The notes under the pieces are model-generated. The model ran no database searches and was not told the origin of the DNA. It saw only the letters and a program-made list of their open reading frames with translations. Positions 24,958 through 34,017 of a stretch of DNA of 64,000 bases are shown here, piece after piece; the stretch's first letter is position 1; every line of letters starts with the position of its first letter. The DNA is from Bariatricus massiliensis (GTDB lineage: Bacteria; Bacillota; Clostridia; Lachnospirales; Lachnospiraceae). The stretch is from contig NZ_LT574837.1 of the NCBI RefSeq assembly GCF_900086725.1, positions 2,501 to 66,500 of the forward strand, given 5' to 3'. A program made the position numbers and the translations under genes.

Positions 24958-26056
24958 AAGGCTTCTCCCCTCCTTTCTCATTTTTTTCTATATCTATATA
25001 ACTCCCTTCATCAAAATTCCATATTTCTGGCTCATCTTCATATACAACACCTACTTCCTGAGACTGCGTTTCTCTAAAATCTCCGTTTATGGTGTCATCC
25101 CACATAGTTTCCATCAAAGTAAGCATCTTATAGCACACCTGCAACTTCTGACATTTATAATCCAGACTTGCATCTAATGGTTCATGTCTTACTGGCCGGC
25201 CAGAATTTTTTCTATATGTATCCGGCACTTGAATATCTTCTCTATCATCAACCGTCTGTCGTGGCTCAAATCGCAAACTTTTTCTCTCCTGATTAAAATG
25301 CTTGATTTTTTCTTTTGGGACAGACTCCTTGGCAAATTTTCTTGCCGGCTCTTTCATCGGCTCGGCTGCTGTTTTCTTCTGTACAGCTATCTTCTCATCC
25401 CTATACTCATCATTCTCCTCCTTCCTGCTGTCCCTACGATTTTCCTTCTTTTTATCTTTTTTTCGTTCATTAAAAACGATACGTGAGGTTTCTGAAGTTT
25501 GTGTCTGCCTTCGTTTTACCGAACTACTCTTCCTTTCCGGCCTTGCTTCCCAAATATCCTCTTCTTCATCCTCCTCTTCCTTCTCTATCTGCGTCTGCAG
25601 AAGAAAAATCAAAAGAATAATCGCCACAATAATAGTAATAGTCACAATTTTTCCCGGTACCGTCGACATGTAGCCAATTATGAACCCAATCACAGGAATT
25701 GCGAACTTAACTTTACCCAATACATTTTCGTATCGCACTGGCCTTCCATCACTTAGCTCATTGGCATCTCCCTTGGTATAGAACTGCTTATTCTCTTTAT
25801 CCACCTCTACAACACGATGTGTTGCCACTGTGCCGTCATCATTCAATACAAAGGTAATAACATCTCCTTCCTTGATGTCTGAAGCTTCCTGTGGAAAGAC
25901 ATAAAGCAAATCTCCGACAGAATAAGCGGGTTCCATACTTCCCGAGAGAACGCTGTATAGCTTTACTCCAAATATTCTTGGTGCCACCAAGATGAGGATT
26001 GCTGTAATCATTAAGGTGATTAGCAGACCGGTAATAATCCTGAATGCCTTCTTCAT
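24920..26056 (-). CDS. sipW: SipW-like signal peptidase with a long charged C-terminal tail
   Basis: A 378-aa ER-type (Ser/His) signal peptidase. N-terminal membrane segment at about residues 7-27, then SGSMEP with Ser40, THRVV with His80 and KGDAN with Asp97. A His in place of the usual Lys identifies the SipW class. A second membrane segment lies at about 115-160. After it comes an unusual ~215-residue highly charged tail (KKDKKKENRRD and similar), which should be cytoplasmic. SipW enzymes process TasA-type subunits; four such substrates follow in the operon. The tail is not part of ordinary SipW (about 190 aa). Confidence 0.86.
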   Translation of the reverse strand: MKKAFRIITGLLITLMITAILILVAPRIFGVKLYSVLSGSMEPAYSVGDLLYVFPQEASDIKEGDVITFVLNDDGTVATHRVVEVDKENKQFYTKGDANELSDGRPVRYENVLGKVKFAIPVIGFIIGYMSTVPGKIVTITIIVAIILLIFLLQTQIEKEEEDEEEDIWEARPERKSSSVKRRQTQTSETSRIVFNERKKDKKKENRRDSRKEENDEYRDEKIAVQKKTAAEPMKEPARKFAKESVPKEKIKHFNQERKSLRFEPRQTVDDREDIQVPDTYRKNSGRPVRHEPLDASLDYKCQKLQVCYKMLTLMETMWDDTINGDFRETQSQEVGVVYEDEPEIWNFDEGSYIDIEKNEKGGEKPYARKTEERYTIS

Positions 26057-26073
26057 AACCTATTCCTCCTCAT

Positions 26074-29000
26074 CTAGGGCATCACCCTATTCATTGTATT
26101 TGTTACTACTGAATTATCGCTGACCCATCCATTCTTACTATATTTATTGATAAATGTTACTTCTGTAGCCTCATCAGGGTTGGTAGCATTTGTATTCTGG
26201 CTTGCCGCTCCCTGTACCTCATAACGCCAGTTACTGTCAAGTTCTGTAATCTTGTAATTTCCCGGCACCAGCTCTTTCACAGAGATTACCGCACTGCTGC
26301 TTCCCATCGGTATCTTCATCGTCTGATAGAATGTCTGTATAGTGCTTCCATCGTCTGCAAGACGCTCAAACTTAAAGATGAATGAATAGTCGCTGTCTGC
26401 TACCTCTGTAAGCTGCTTCGTTAAATCAATCGTGACTTCTCTTGGAATAACCGTAATATTATATGTCTTCTCCACACGGTCTCCCAAGGAATTTTCTACC
26501 CATACTTTCGCCTTTGTCTCTCCCGGCGCCACAGGTGTCAGCGCTCCTGTATTTCCCTCTGCGAGAGAATCTACAGTCACAATGCCAATATCCTCTGCCT
26601 GTTCAAACTGCAGAGATGGCGTTCCTCCATCCCAGATACACGTCACGCTTGTATTCACCGGCGTTTCCATCCGTACAACCACATCCGGTGCTTCCAGAAC
26701 CGGCAGATTAATTACTCCTGCGCTTAAGGTATAACTTCCTTTTGTAAGAGGGTTCTCCAACATACACTGATTTGTATCCCGGTCAAAATCCGAGTCATCG
26801 TCTGCAATTTCTGGAGAAACACTGCTCTGCAATGTACATTTTTGTCCTTCCTTCTGAACAATCTCTACACAAAGATTGCTATCCGACAGTGTCCCCAACA
26901 TAAAGTTTCCACTTGCATCAGTTACTGCCGTCGCCAGAACAACATTTGTTCTGCTGTTTTTCAAATTCACCGTAACTCCTTGTTCACCAGCTTCTGCGCC
27001 ATCTTGCGTACCATTTTCATCCTTGTCCAGAAATACATGTCCTGACACAGTGTATGGATAATAGATAAATTCCGCAAGTGTTATCTTCATGTCGGACACA
27101 CTCGCGCCGCCTTCTGTTGTATACTCATAAGTACCACCCATATAGCTCTTCAAAATGTCCGTGTCAGTTTTACTGTTTGTTTCCAGAGGGAAGCTAAAAG
27201 AAATCGCACTGCTTTTTCTCAAATCCGGCATCGTAATCTTCACAGCGTCTACTGCTGTCCAGCCACCCTTTGCTGCCACCTGACTTTCACTGCACCAACT
27301 GCCTCCAATACGGTATTCATAAACAGGTGACGCGGCTGCCGGATTGCTTACTACCGTTACCGGACCTCTCAGATATAAGTCAAACTGAGATTCCAGTGTC
27401 TCCTCCGTCGTACCTCCAAACCTGTTACCTGTAATGCTCTTACCCTTTCTTGGCAGCTCATATATTGAAATATGATTTTTCAAGTTATCATTGCCCGTTG
27501 AAACATTTACCAGCGCACTTACATTCTGATAATTATATGGATAAATATTCTGGCTTCTGGTATCCACTGCATAAGAAGAATCAATACCGGGAATCAGAGA
27601 AATTCCCACGAACACCTTCTGAAGTACAGCTATTTTAGAAGTCCCATGGTAATAATACAGACTTGGTGTCACCGTATCACCGGTTCCTCTAAGATCAAGT
27701 GTATCTGGCACAAGACCATCTATCTCCAACTTTGTATAATGATCCTCCGGCGTATTTTGGTAAGCGTTCCTCCATCCATCCCAATCTTCTTCGATATAAA
27801 CATCTCCGAATACAGGCTGTGATGACCCAAGTGCTGCGCCAGCATAAGCATACATATTTGTTTTTCCTCTGATGGATGCATATAATGTGCCAACTCCCAG
27901 CATTCTTTCATACTCGACAGAATTTAACACATTATCGTTAACTAGCTTGAACACATCCTCAATACTTATGGAGGTCTTTGCCTCCATACGAATCCAGGAA
28001 GCTCCACTATTATCTTGAATGATACTTACCTCTGCCGGTACACTCACTACAGGAGGTGTTCCAAGGCCAAGTTGCGGCACACCGCTCATCAGTGGTGATG
28101 AACCTGTAGGTGACACTTCAATCGTCGCGTCATCTCCTATATAGACCATATCCGGGTTATCTATCTTCGCATATACAACTGGGTTGAATTCCTGACGCAG
28201 TGCTGTCTCCCGTCCGGCATTTACAAGTGCGCCGTCTCCATATACTCCGGACCATGTTTTGGGGCTTACGTTTACATTTGGATTCTGCAGCTGAATAGTT
28301 CCACCCACACTCACCTCAGCCTTACCATCTTGATAGATACTGTCAGCATTCTTGCCAAAGTAATCCTGACTGTCCATCCTAATCTCACTGTCAAATACCG
28401 TGTATATAGGCATAGAGGTCGTCTGGGCACTCGGATTTACATGCTGATGATTATAACCTGAACTTCCGTCATCAGTTCCCGTACAGGTATCATTTGTGAG
28501 TGTTAAATCTATAGTTCCTTTTTCATATTCTTTTATATCATAGACGCCTCCGTCTAAATCTCGTCCATCGTCCGTCTGCTGTGGATAGATATATTCTATA
28601 CTTCCAATAGCTCTCTTTCCTTGGGCTGCTTTCCACCCTGACACATCCCCATCCTTGCTAATTTCCACTACCGAATAATAACCTGACGCTGAACTAGTAA
28701 ATCCGACAAGTCTATCGTTGTCTTCGACAGGCAATACCATCGTATATCCTTCCTCCGGTATATCATCCGGAAGTGTAAAGGACTGTTCTCCGAGGTTTCT
28801 TGTATGATAAGTCACTTTCCATCCCGCCAGAACCGGATATACTTTCATCGTCCCTGACAATGAATATCCAACTAATTCCTCATCTGTAAGTCCAGAAATA
28901 TTCGCGCCATCATGCCTCCAGCGAACAGTTACTTTGGGATTTTTCACAATCTCACTCATGACATAATTGACTCCTGGCACAGCTTTTTCAATCGTATAAT

Positions 29001-31524
29001 AATTTTCTCTGTATGCTCCTACAGTATAAGTTGAAGTCTTCCCCTCTTCCGATAACAAACCTCCTATTGCTTTGTTATTACCTTTATGTGTTAATCTTGG
29101 ACAGGTATGTAGAGCATTCTTAAAATAAAAGTTCAAATCATTTGCAGTACTTTCCGCCAATACAGTTCCATCTTTTTTAGACAGCTTTGCACCTACATTC
29201 ACATGGTAACCACTTTCAAAATCTGAACCGTCCTCCTTCCCTTCTGCTACTTTGTAGGAGAAAAGGGCGCCCATATCATCCACTCTTAAGTAGTTCGCAT
29301 TATTTGACATAGAATGCGTCTGATAGTATTTTTCCCATGTAATCTTTACTTTTGTAACCCGCACTCCATCCGGCACATTAAACGAGGCAGTATATGAAGT
29401 ATCCTCTCCAATCTCTTCTACTGACTCCGCCCAGCCCAAATCTGAAGCCGTTATAATCCCTGTAACTCCGTTAGACAATTCATAATACACCTGCTCTATC
29501 TTGCTTTGCTGAAATACATATACAACTCCCGCTGGAAATGTAATCTCAGTAGGCTGTATCTCATATGGAAATTCATATTCTTCTGTCAGACCTTCATATA
29601 AATCTTCCTGATTTTCCTGAACAGCCGTTGGATTCAAACGGGTAAGGCCACATGCTGCATTCTTAAAGCTCATCAAAGACTCTGTATAAGTCCCGGCAGC
29701 TGTCTTTATATTTTCATCATTATCTGCCACAGCCGCCCTCTGCGCTGGCTGAAAGAATTCTGTACTGTTATTAAAGCCCGGTTTGAATAAATCTTTGTTC
29801 ACTACTTCCCGCGTTTTTAAAGAAAGGTCTATCGTGCGTTTCGTGTCCGCCACTCCACTTTCTGTATACCTACCTATGGTCCATACCATTTTCATAGGAT
29901 ATGTCGTATTCGGTGTCAGCTTTGCCGCTTCCTTATTGTACAAACGGGTATAGTAACCTATACTTGAAGGCGGGAAAAATCCCACTTGAGTACTGTTTAC
30001 TGAATTCGTACATCCCATTTCATCTTCCGGAAGAGTTATTTCATAGTAATACCCTTCCGCGTCTTTCTGAATATCCCAGTTTGGGACATATCCAAATGCA
30101 TTAATTGCAGAATTCTGATTAAATACATTAGTGTCAAATGCAGCTAAAACTTTTGGATCACCATATAATTTAATTGATTTCAAATAGCTTAACATTAAAG
30201 ATTCTGAACCCGGCATTCCATATTTCGTTGATGACAATGGAAAGCTCATTGAAATAGCCGGTGGTGATTCAGGCCAGCCGCTTGAATTTAGGTTCAGCAC
30301 ATTTCCTGTATACACACCCTGAATATCCGGCCATAAAACATATGATGGAGAACCTGAAACGACTGCATCTGTTCCAGACGTATCTATCTTCCAGTTCCCA
30401 TAAGTATTGCTGGCCAACTCCTGTTCCACTCCGCTTTTTGTTCCATAGACAGATGTTTTAAAACCGGTTGCCCCCGGTACGATTCCCTTACGCCAATTAA
30501 GCTCCATCTCCTTCGTAAGGTTCTGCCATTTGTAACTAATCTGTATATTTAGTATTTCATTAACCGTATCCGCAATATCCAGACGAAGAGTTCTCTCATC
30601 TATCTTCGTCACCTGAGTGATTCCTCCCCCAGTTCCTGGGAGAGTGTCTGTAAGCACCATCCCGTAAGCTGGCAGCTCTATCAATACATAGCGCCCTGTC
30701 TCGCCCGATGTCTCCAGATTCGCAGTAATCTGCAGCATCCCATTAGACTCTGCCGCTGTAAAGCGGTAAGTGGTGTCATCTTCTGCCATGGAGGATACTA
30801 TCTGACTTACCGTATAAGCCCCAACAGCTTTGCTATTTTCTTCATCTTGATACAATGCAGGCGTGTCTTCCTCTAATCCGGCCTCTTCTCCCGGTTCTTC
30901 TAGATTTTCCGCATTTTCTTCCGGCTGTTCCATTGGAGTCGTATCATCAACCTTCAGTTCATACTCCTTTGTATTTCCACTTTTGAACTCCAGATTGAAA
31001 ATGTAAGGAAGGTTATACAAACTGTCCACATAAGTATCTTTCAATACAATCTGTTCGAATTCTTCATTTTCTGGTACAGATAGTATTGTATAATCTATAT
31101 TCTTATTCAGAGTTACCTTCACCCATTCTCCCTGTTCATCCTGCAGGCGGGCACCATCTTCATTATAGACATAGGTATTAATTTCTTCTAAACTGTCATG
31201 ATTCTTCTTGTATATAATCTTTACTTCCTGATGGGATTCACTCTCTATATATTTATCATAATCCCCTTTCTTTTTTTCCAGTTCTAAAACCGGATCGCAT
31301 ATCTCGCATACATGCTCACAAGGATGTCCCTCAGTCCCATCGGTTGCTTCACGATAACCACACATCTCATCGTGCTGTTGATGCCCGGGACATGGAAATT
31401 CCTCTGTTCTTGTCGCAAATGCAATAACGCTTAATCCTGCTAATACTGCAATCGCCGCCGCAACACAAAGCAGCCTGCGCACTTTCTTCCTTTCCTTGTA
31501 TTTTCTTAATTCTTTCATTTTCAT
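26074..31524 (-). CDS. giant secreted surface protein with SdrD-B domain, 1816 aa
   Basis: A signal peptide (about residues 15-38) is followed by a Cys/His-rich segment with CPGHQQHDEMCGY and CEHVCEIC, seen in many Lachnospiraceae surface proteins. A long beta-rich body follows. At about residue 1490 there is an SdrD-B/Cna-B-like unit (SGHVFLDKDENGTQDGAEAG). The last 100 residues have a pilin-type beta domain with VKELVPGNYKITELD. No sorting motif or C-terminal membrane segment is present, so it is secreted or held by other proteins. GAAAGGGTGAT precedes the ATG. It is a counterpart of the 1682-aa protein in the neighbouring module. Confidence 0.8.
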   Translation of the reverse strand: MKMKELRKYKERKKVRRLLCVAAAIAVLAGLSVIAFATRTEEFPCPGHQQHDEMCGYREATDGTEGHPCEHVCEICDPVLELEKKKGDYDKYIESESHQEVKIIYKKNHDSLEEINTYVYNEDGARLQDEQGEWVKVTLNKNIDYTILSVPENEEFEQIVLKDTYVDSLYNLPYIFNLEFKSGNTKEYELKVDDTTPMEQPEENAENLEEPGEEAGLEEDTPALYQDEENSKAVGAYTVSQIVSSMAEDDTTYRFTAAESNGMLQITANLETSGETGRYVLIELPAYGMVLTDTLPGTGGGITQVTKIDERTLRLDIADTVNEILNIQISYKWQNLTKEMELNWRKGIVPGATGFKTSVYGTKSGVEQELASNTYGNWKIDTSGTDAVVSGSPSYVLWPDIQGVYTGNVLNLNSSGWPESPPAISMSFPLSSTKYGMPGSESLMLSYLKSIKLYGDPKVLAAFDTNVFNQNSAINAFGYVPNWDIQKDAEGYYYEITLPEDEMGCTNSVNSTQVGFFPPSSIGYYTRLYNKEAAKLTPNTTYPMKMVWTIGRYTESGVADTKRTIDLSLKTREVVNKDLFKPGFNNSTEFFQPAQRAAVADNDENIKTAAGTYTESLMSFKNAACGLTRLNPTAVQENQEDLYEGLTEEYEFPYEIQPTEITFPAGVVYVFQQSKIEQVYYELSNGVTGIITASDLGWAESVEEIGEDTSYTASFNVPDGVRVTKVKITWEKYYQTHSMSNNANYLRVDDMGALFSYKVAEGKEDGSDFESGYHVNVGAKLSKKDGTVLAESTANDLNFYFKNALHTCPRLTHKGNNKAIGGLLSEEGKTSTYTVGAYRENYYTIEKAVPGVNYVMSEIVKNPKVTVRWRHDGANISGLTDEELVGYSLSGTMKVYPVLAGWKVTYHTRNLGEQSFTLPDDIPEEGYTMVLPVEDNDRLVGFTSSASGYYSVVEISKDGDVSGWKAAQGKRAIGSIEYIYPQQTDDGRDLDGGVYDIKEYEKGTIDLTLTNDTCTGTDDGSSGYNHQHVNPSAQTTSMPIYTVFDSEIRMDSQDYFGKNADSIYQDGKAEVSVGGTIQLQNPNVNVSPKTWSGVYGDGALVNAGRETALRQEFNPVVYAKIDNPDMVYIGDDATIEVSPTGSSPLMSGVPQLGLGTPPVVSVPAEVSIIQDNSGASWIRMEAKTSISIEDVFKLVNDNVLNSVEYERMLGVGTLYASIRGKTNMYAYAGAALGSSQPVFGDVYIEEDWDGWRNAYQNTPEDHYTKLEIDGLVPDTLDLRGTGDTVTPSLYYYHGTSKIAVLQKVFVGISLIPGIDSSYAVDTRSQNIYPYNYQNVSALVNVSTGNDNLKNHISIYELPRKGKSITGNRFGGTTEETLESQFDLYLRGPVTVVSNPAAASPVYEYRIGGSWCSESQVAAKGGWTAVDAVKITMPDLRKSSAISFSFPLETNSKTDTDILKSYMGGTYEYTTEGGASVSDMKITLAEFIYYPYTVSGHVFLDKDENGTQDGAEAGEQGVTVNLKNSRTNVVLATAVTDASGNFMLGTLSDSNLCVEIVQKEGQKCTLQSSVSPEIADDDSDFDRDTNQCMLENPLTKGSYTLSAGVINLPVLEAPDVVVRMETPVNTSVTCIWDGGTPSLQFEQAEDIGIVTVDSLAEGNTGALTPVAPGETKAKVWVENSLGDRVEKTYNITVIPREVTIDLTKQLTEVADSDYSFIFKFERLADDGSTIQTFYQTMKIPMGSSSAVISVKELVPGNYKITELDSNWRYEVQGAASQNTNATNPDEATEVTFINKYSKNGWVSDNSVVTNTMNRVMP

Positions 31525-31571
31525 ATCACCCTTTCATCCTGTGCGTCTTAAATCTTCTATCAATTTGTTTT

Positions 31572-32159
31572 TTATAATTTTGACTGGGTTCTGATAATAA
31601 TAAGAACTTTCCCTGCAATCTGTTCTGTTCTTACTACCCCAAATTCTCTGGAGTCTTTGGACACTTCACGGTTATCCCCAAGTAGAAATACATTATCTTT
31701 ACTTACTGTAAGCGGAAATTCAATTCCCTCTGGCCTTGTATAAGTCTCTGAATATATATCATCTTCCTGAACCCTTTTATTATTTACCATAAGTACTCCG
31801 CTCCCATTGTCTATAGATACCCGGTCACCTTCTACCGCTGCCACACGCTTAATGTAATCATTGGTAGCTGTATTATGCATAATGACAACATCACCTGCCC
31901 GATAATTCTTACCAACTCTCAAAAACAAGGCCATATCCCCCGAGCGAAGATTTGGCTCCATGGAGTTTCCTTTTACAAACGATATTCCAAAAATAACACC
32001 AAATAGCAGATACACCGCTGCCATTGTCAGAAACAAATCTCTCAGAAGCACACTCCATTCTCTTTTTTTTGCACTTTTAGTAATTTTCCTCGCCAGCACC
32101 TCTGCAGGGGATTGTTCCTCTCCCTCCCTGCTATTTCTTTGCTGCTTCATACTGGTCAA
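31572..32159 (-). CDS. lepB: signal peptidase I (Ser/Lys type)
   Basis: A 195-aa type I signal peptidase. One membrane segment lies at about residues 42-62, followed by GNSMEP with Ser66 and YIKRV with Lys104, the normal bacterial Ser/Lys dyad. The LGDNREVSKDSREFG box completes the family signature. It overlaps the upstream coiled-coil gene by about 29 bp, so translation is probably coupled. It is the second signal peptidase in the locus, distinct from the SipW-like enzyme, and may serve the ordinary signal peptides of the giant proteins. Confidence 0.9.
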   Translation of the reverse strand: MTSMKQQRNSREGEEQSPAEVLARKITKSAKKREWSVLLRDLFLTMAAVYLLFGVIFGISFVKGNSMEPNLRSGDMALFLRVGKNYRAGDVVIMHNTATNDYIKRVAAVEGDRVSIDNGSGVLMVNNKRVQEDDIYSETYTRPEGIEFPLTVSKDNVFLLGDNREVSKDSREFGVVRTEQIAGKVLIIIRTQSKL

Positions 32160-32868
32160 ACCTCATGATATCTGTTCTATCTATATCTCTGATATGTCCG
32201 ATTTCCACTTTCACTGAATCAATGTGATCGGGGACTTCCTTGATTTCATTCTGCACTCTCACCACATCCTCGCTGAGACTTTGTAAATCCACCTCAATCA
32301 GCTTCAGATTGTCATAAGCCTTCCCCCGCAGTCTGCTGATTTCCTCCAGTACCGATTTACTCTGTTCTTCCTCCGCCGCTGCGGCTGCCTTGCTCTGCTC
32401 GATAATGTCTTCGGCTTTCCGGTTCGCCTCGAAGATGATTGCTCTCGCCTCTCGGTTCGCCTGCTCCAGCACGAATGCTTTGTTCTTCTGGGTATCTGTC
32501 AGCGTCTCAGCAAGAAGAGCCGTCTTCTCCTTGTAATCCTTCTGCATCCTCTCTTCATCCTGAAGCTTTGCCTCCAGCTCTTTGATTTTTTCCTGATCTT
32601 CTTTCCTGCTTCTCTGTATCTGAGAGAGCTTGCCCATCATCTCCTCGACTTTACTTTCTCTCTGCTCTATCTCCCGCTTGCGTTCTTCCATCTCATGCTG
32701 AAGGGAATCCTTATAGTCATCCAGTACATCTCTGTACATTCTGTCCAACTCTTTCATACAAGAGTACACATCTTCCAGACTGGCTCCATATATACTCTTT
32801 TTAAAATGAAGCCGGTCCAGATAATTCGCTATCTTCTGAAACTCGTCCTCTTCCCGTACTCTTCCCAT
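32131..32868 (-). CDS. DivIVA-like coiled-coil protein, module B
   Basis: A 245-aa cytoplasmic protein with no signal or membrane segment. The N terminus (FQKIANYLDRLHFKKS then YGASLEDVYSCMKELD) resembles the membrane-binding head and first helix of DivIVA/GpsB proteins. A long continuous coiled coil follows (about residues 45-215, rich in Glu, Lys, Arg and Gln). It is a clear paralog of the protein at 34768-35469. AAGGAGGATAAG precedes the ATG. DivIVA-type proteins gather at curved membrane, so it may position the surface machinery. The DivIVA link is a pattern-based inference. Confidence 0.7.
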   Translation of the reverse strand: MGRVREEDEFQKIANYLDRLHFKKSIYGASLEDVYSCMKELDRMYRDVLDDYKDSLQHEMEERKREIEQRESKVEEMMGKLSQIQRSRKEDQEKIKELEAKLQDEERMQKDYKEKTALLAETLTDTQKNKAFVLEQANREARAIIFEANRKAEDIIEQSKAAAAAEEEQSKSVLEEISRLRGKAYDNLKLIEVDLQSLSEDVVRVQNEIKEVPDHIDSVKVEIGHIRDIDRTDIMRFDQYEAAKK

Positions 32869-32882
32869 AGTACTTATCCTCC

Positions 32883-33035
32883 TTAAAGTTCACCGATTAC
32901 ATGTTCATCTATCTGTTCAAAAGTACAGACCTTACTGACACCATCCATCGCCTGTTTCCTGCGATTCGTATACAGCTTAAGGGAAATTCCCGTTACATTG
33001 ATAACCGCCAGAATAGCAATAAGATAATATGTCAT
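32883..33035 (-). CDS. tiny single-pass membrane peptide, module B, 50 aa
   Basis: This gene is short but well supported. ATG at 33035 with TGGAGG 9 bases upstream. The peptide has one hydrophobic segment (YYLIAILAVINVTGISL) followed by K-L-Y-T-N, a basic patch and an acidic tail ending EHVIGEL. It matches a second tiny gene at 40588-40746: both have T-G-I-x-L-K-x-Y-T-N and D-G-x-S at the same places. Conservation between two modules argues that it is a real gene. It lies 5 bp after the signal-peptide/TM gene and 14 bp before the coiled-coil gene. Confidence 0.75.
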   Translation of the reverse strand: MTYYLIAILAVINVTGISLKLYTNRRKQAMDGVSKVCTFEQIDEHVIGEL

Positions 33036-33040
33036 ATGTC

Positions 33041-33889
33041 TTAACCTCCATTACTTTTCTTCATATTTATTTGTTTCCGCCTGTTGAACCAACGTATCAA
33101 TCTGAAATCCGGAATCAGGACAATGCCATATACCAGAGCGCTTGCTACGCAGCTCACAAGCAGTACAGCATCAACTGTACTAATGGTTTCTGTCTCTGTT
33201 TCTTTCTTTGTCTGCATTTCCGCCTTAGTGGTTTTTCCAGCGTATTCTGCTGTCTTCCATGCTTTCTGCCTGTCTGCCTCAGCCGTCATGGCCGGAAATT
33301 CCGAAATCTTTGGCATGGTCAGAGCCACCGGCAGCAATGCCTCCTCTCGGGGCTTTGGTGTGTCCTGCGCCTCGTATAACTTCGGCATAGCCGCTGCCAC
33401 CGATTGGTTCGGAGTATCTGGTACATCTGACGTATCGGGTGTGTCCGGCGCATCTAGTCCATCCGGCACTTCCGGTTCTACTTCAACGAAGGTTACTGTA
33501 ACCTGTATCGTTATCCAGCCTTCTTCCGAAGCTTCTGCATTTACATACATTGTCACCGGAACAGCTACACTGCCATATTCGACAGTCAGATTCATAAATT
33601 TTTCTATATCGACTCTCCCCATGCCGCCTTCATATTCTGTCATCGAATCTAATATTCGGATAATCGGCGCAGAACGTTTTAGAATATTCTCTTGCAGACT
33701 TCCCTCTTCTTTGAAAATTTCCAGTTCTTTCGTTGTCATTTCCAGATTACCGGCACATACACAATAGATTGTTCCATCCTGATGCAGATATTCGGCGGCT
33801 TTGCTTTTCTCCGGCAAGAGAAAAAGCAAAGAAAAGATAATCAGAACTACTGACAGACAATATTTCCCTTTGCATCTATTCCAGTTCAT
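33041..33889 (-). CDS. signal-peptide protein with C-terminal TM segment, module B, 282 aa
   Basis: An N-terminal signal (about residues 10-31) is followed by an extracellular domain with QVTVTFVEVEPEVP, a Pro/Asp/Thr-rich linker (APDTPDTSDVPDTPN) and one membrane segment near residues 240-262. It ends with a basic cytoplasmic tail (PDFRLIRWFNRRKQ). The 209-aa protein at 40749 has the same plan and a similar tail (SDFKVLYRYKLMLRK). AAGGAGGAGCAGACG precedes the ATG. It follows the 21-bp-period direct repeat at 33974-34007. It may be a membrane sensor or partner of the LytTR regulator, which is an inference from position. Confidence 0.7.
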   Translation of the reverse strand: MNWNRCKGKYCLSVVLIIFSLLFLLPEKSKAAEYLHQDGTIYCVCAGNLEMTTKELEIFKEEGSLQENILKRSAPIIRILDSMTEYEGGMGRVDIEKFMNLTVEYGSVAVPVTMYVNAEASEEGWITIQVTVTFVEVEPEVPDGLDAPDTPDTSDVPDTPNQSVAAAMPKLYEAQDTPKPREEALLPVALTMPKISEFPAMTAEADRQKAWKTAEYAGKTTKAEMQTKKETETETISTVDAVLLVSCVASALVYGIVLIPDFRLIRWFNRRKQINMKKSNGG

Positions 33890-33940
33890 TCACGTCTGCT
33901 CCTCCTTCGACCGCCGCCAGTAATTACTTTTCTATGTTCT

Positions 33941-34007
33941 ACCATACTTTTTTCCCTCTGTGACTTTCGACGGTACAGACAACGTTTTTTTTTCTACAGA
34001 CAACGTT
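33941..34007 (-). promoter_or_regulatory. second LytTR-type site: perfect 13-bp direct repeat, 21-bp period
   Basis: TACAGACAACGTT occurs exactly at 33974-33986 and 33995-34007, a 21-bp period. On the minus strand the half-site reads AACGTTGTCTGTA, with a GTT core like the known LytTR consensus. A -10-like TATGGT lies at 33946-33941, 27 nt after the proximal copy. It sits just after the LytTR regulator gene at 34018 and upstream of the 282-aa membrane protein, so it probably drives module B. Confidence 0.7.
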
Positions 34008-34017
34008 CTGCTCCATA

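Noticed and set aside
33084..33767. 227-codon plus-strand frame opposite the 282-aa TM protein
   Set aside because: Antisense to a gene with clear signal peptide, ribosome site and paralog; Ser/Thr/Val-rich shadow frame.
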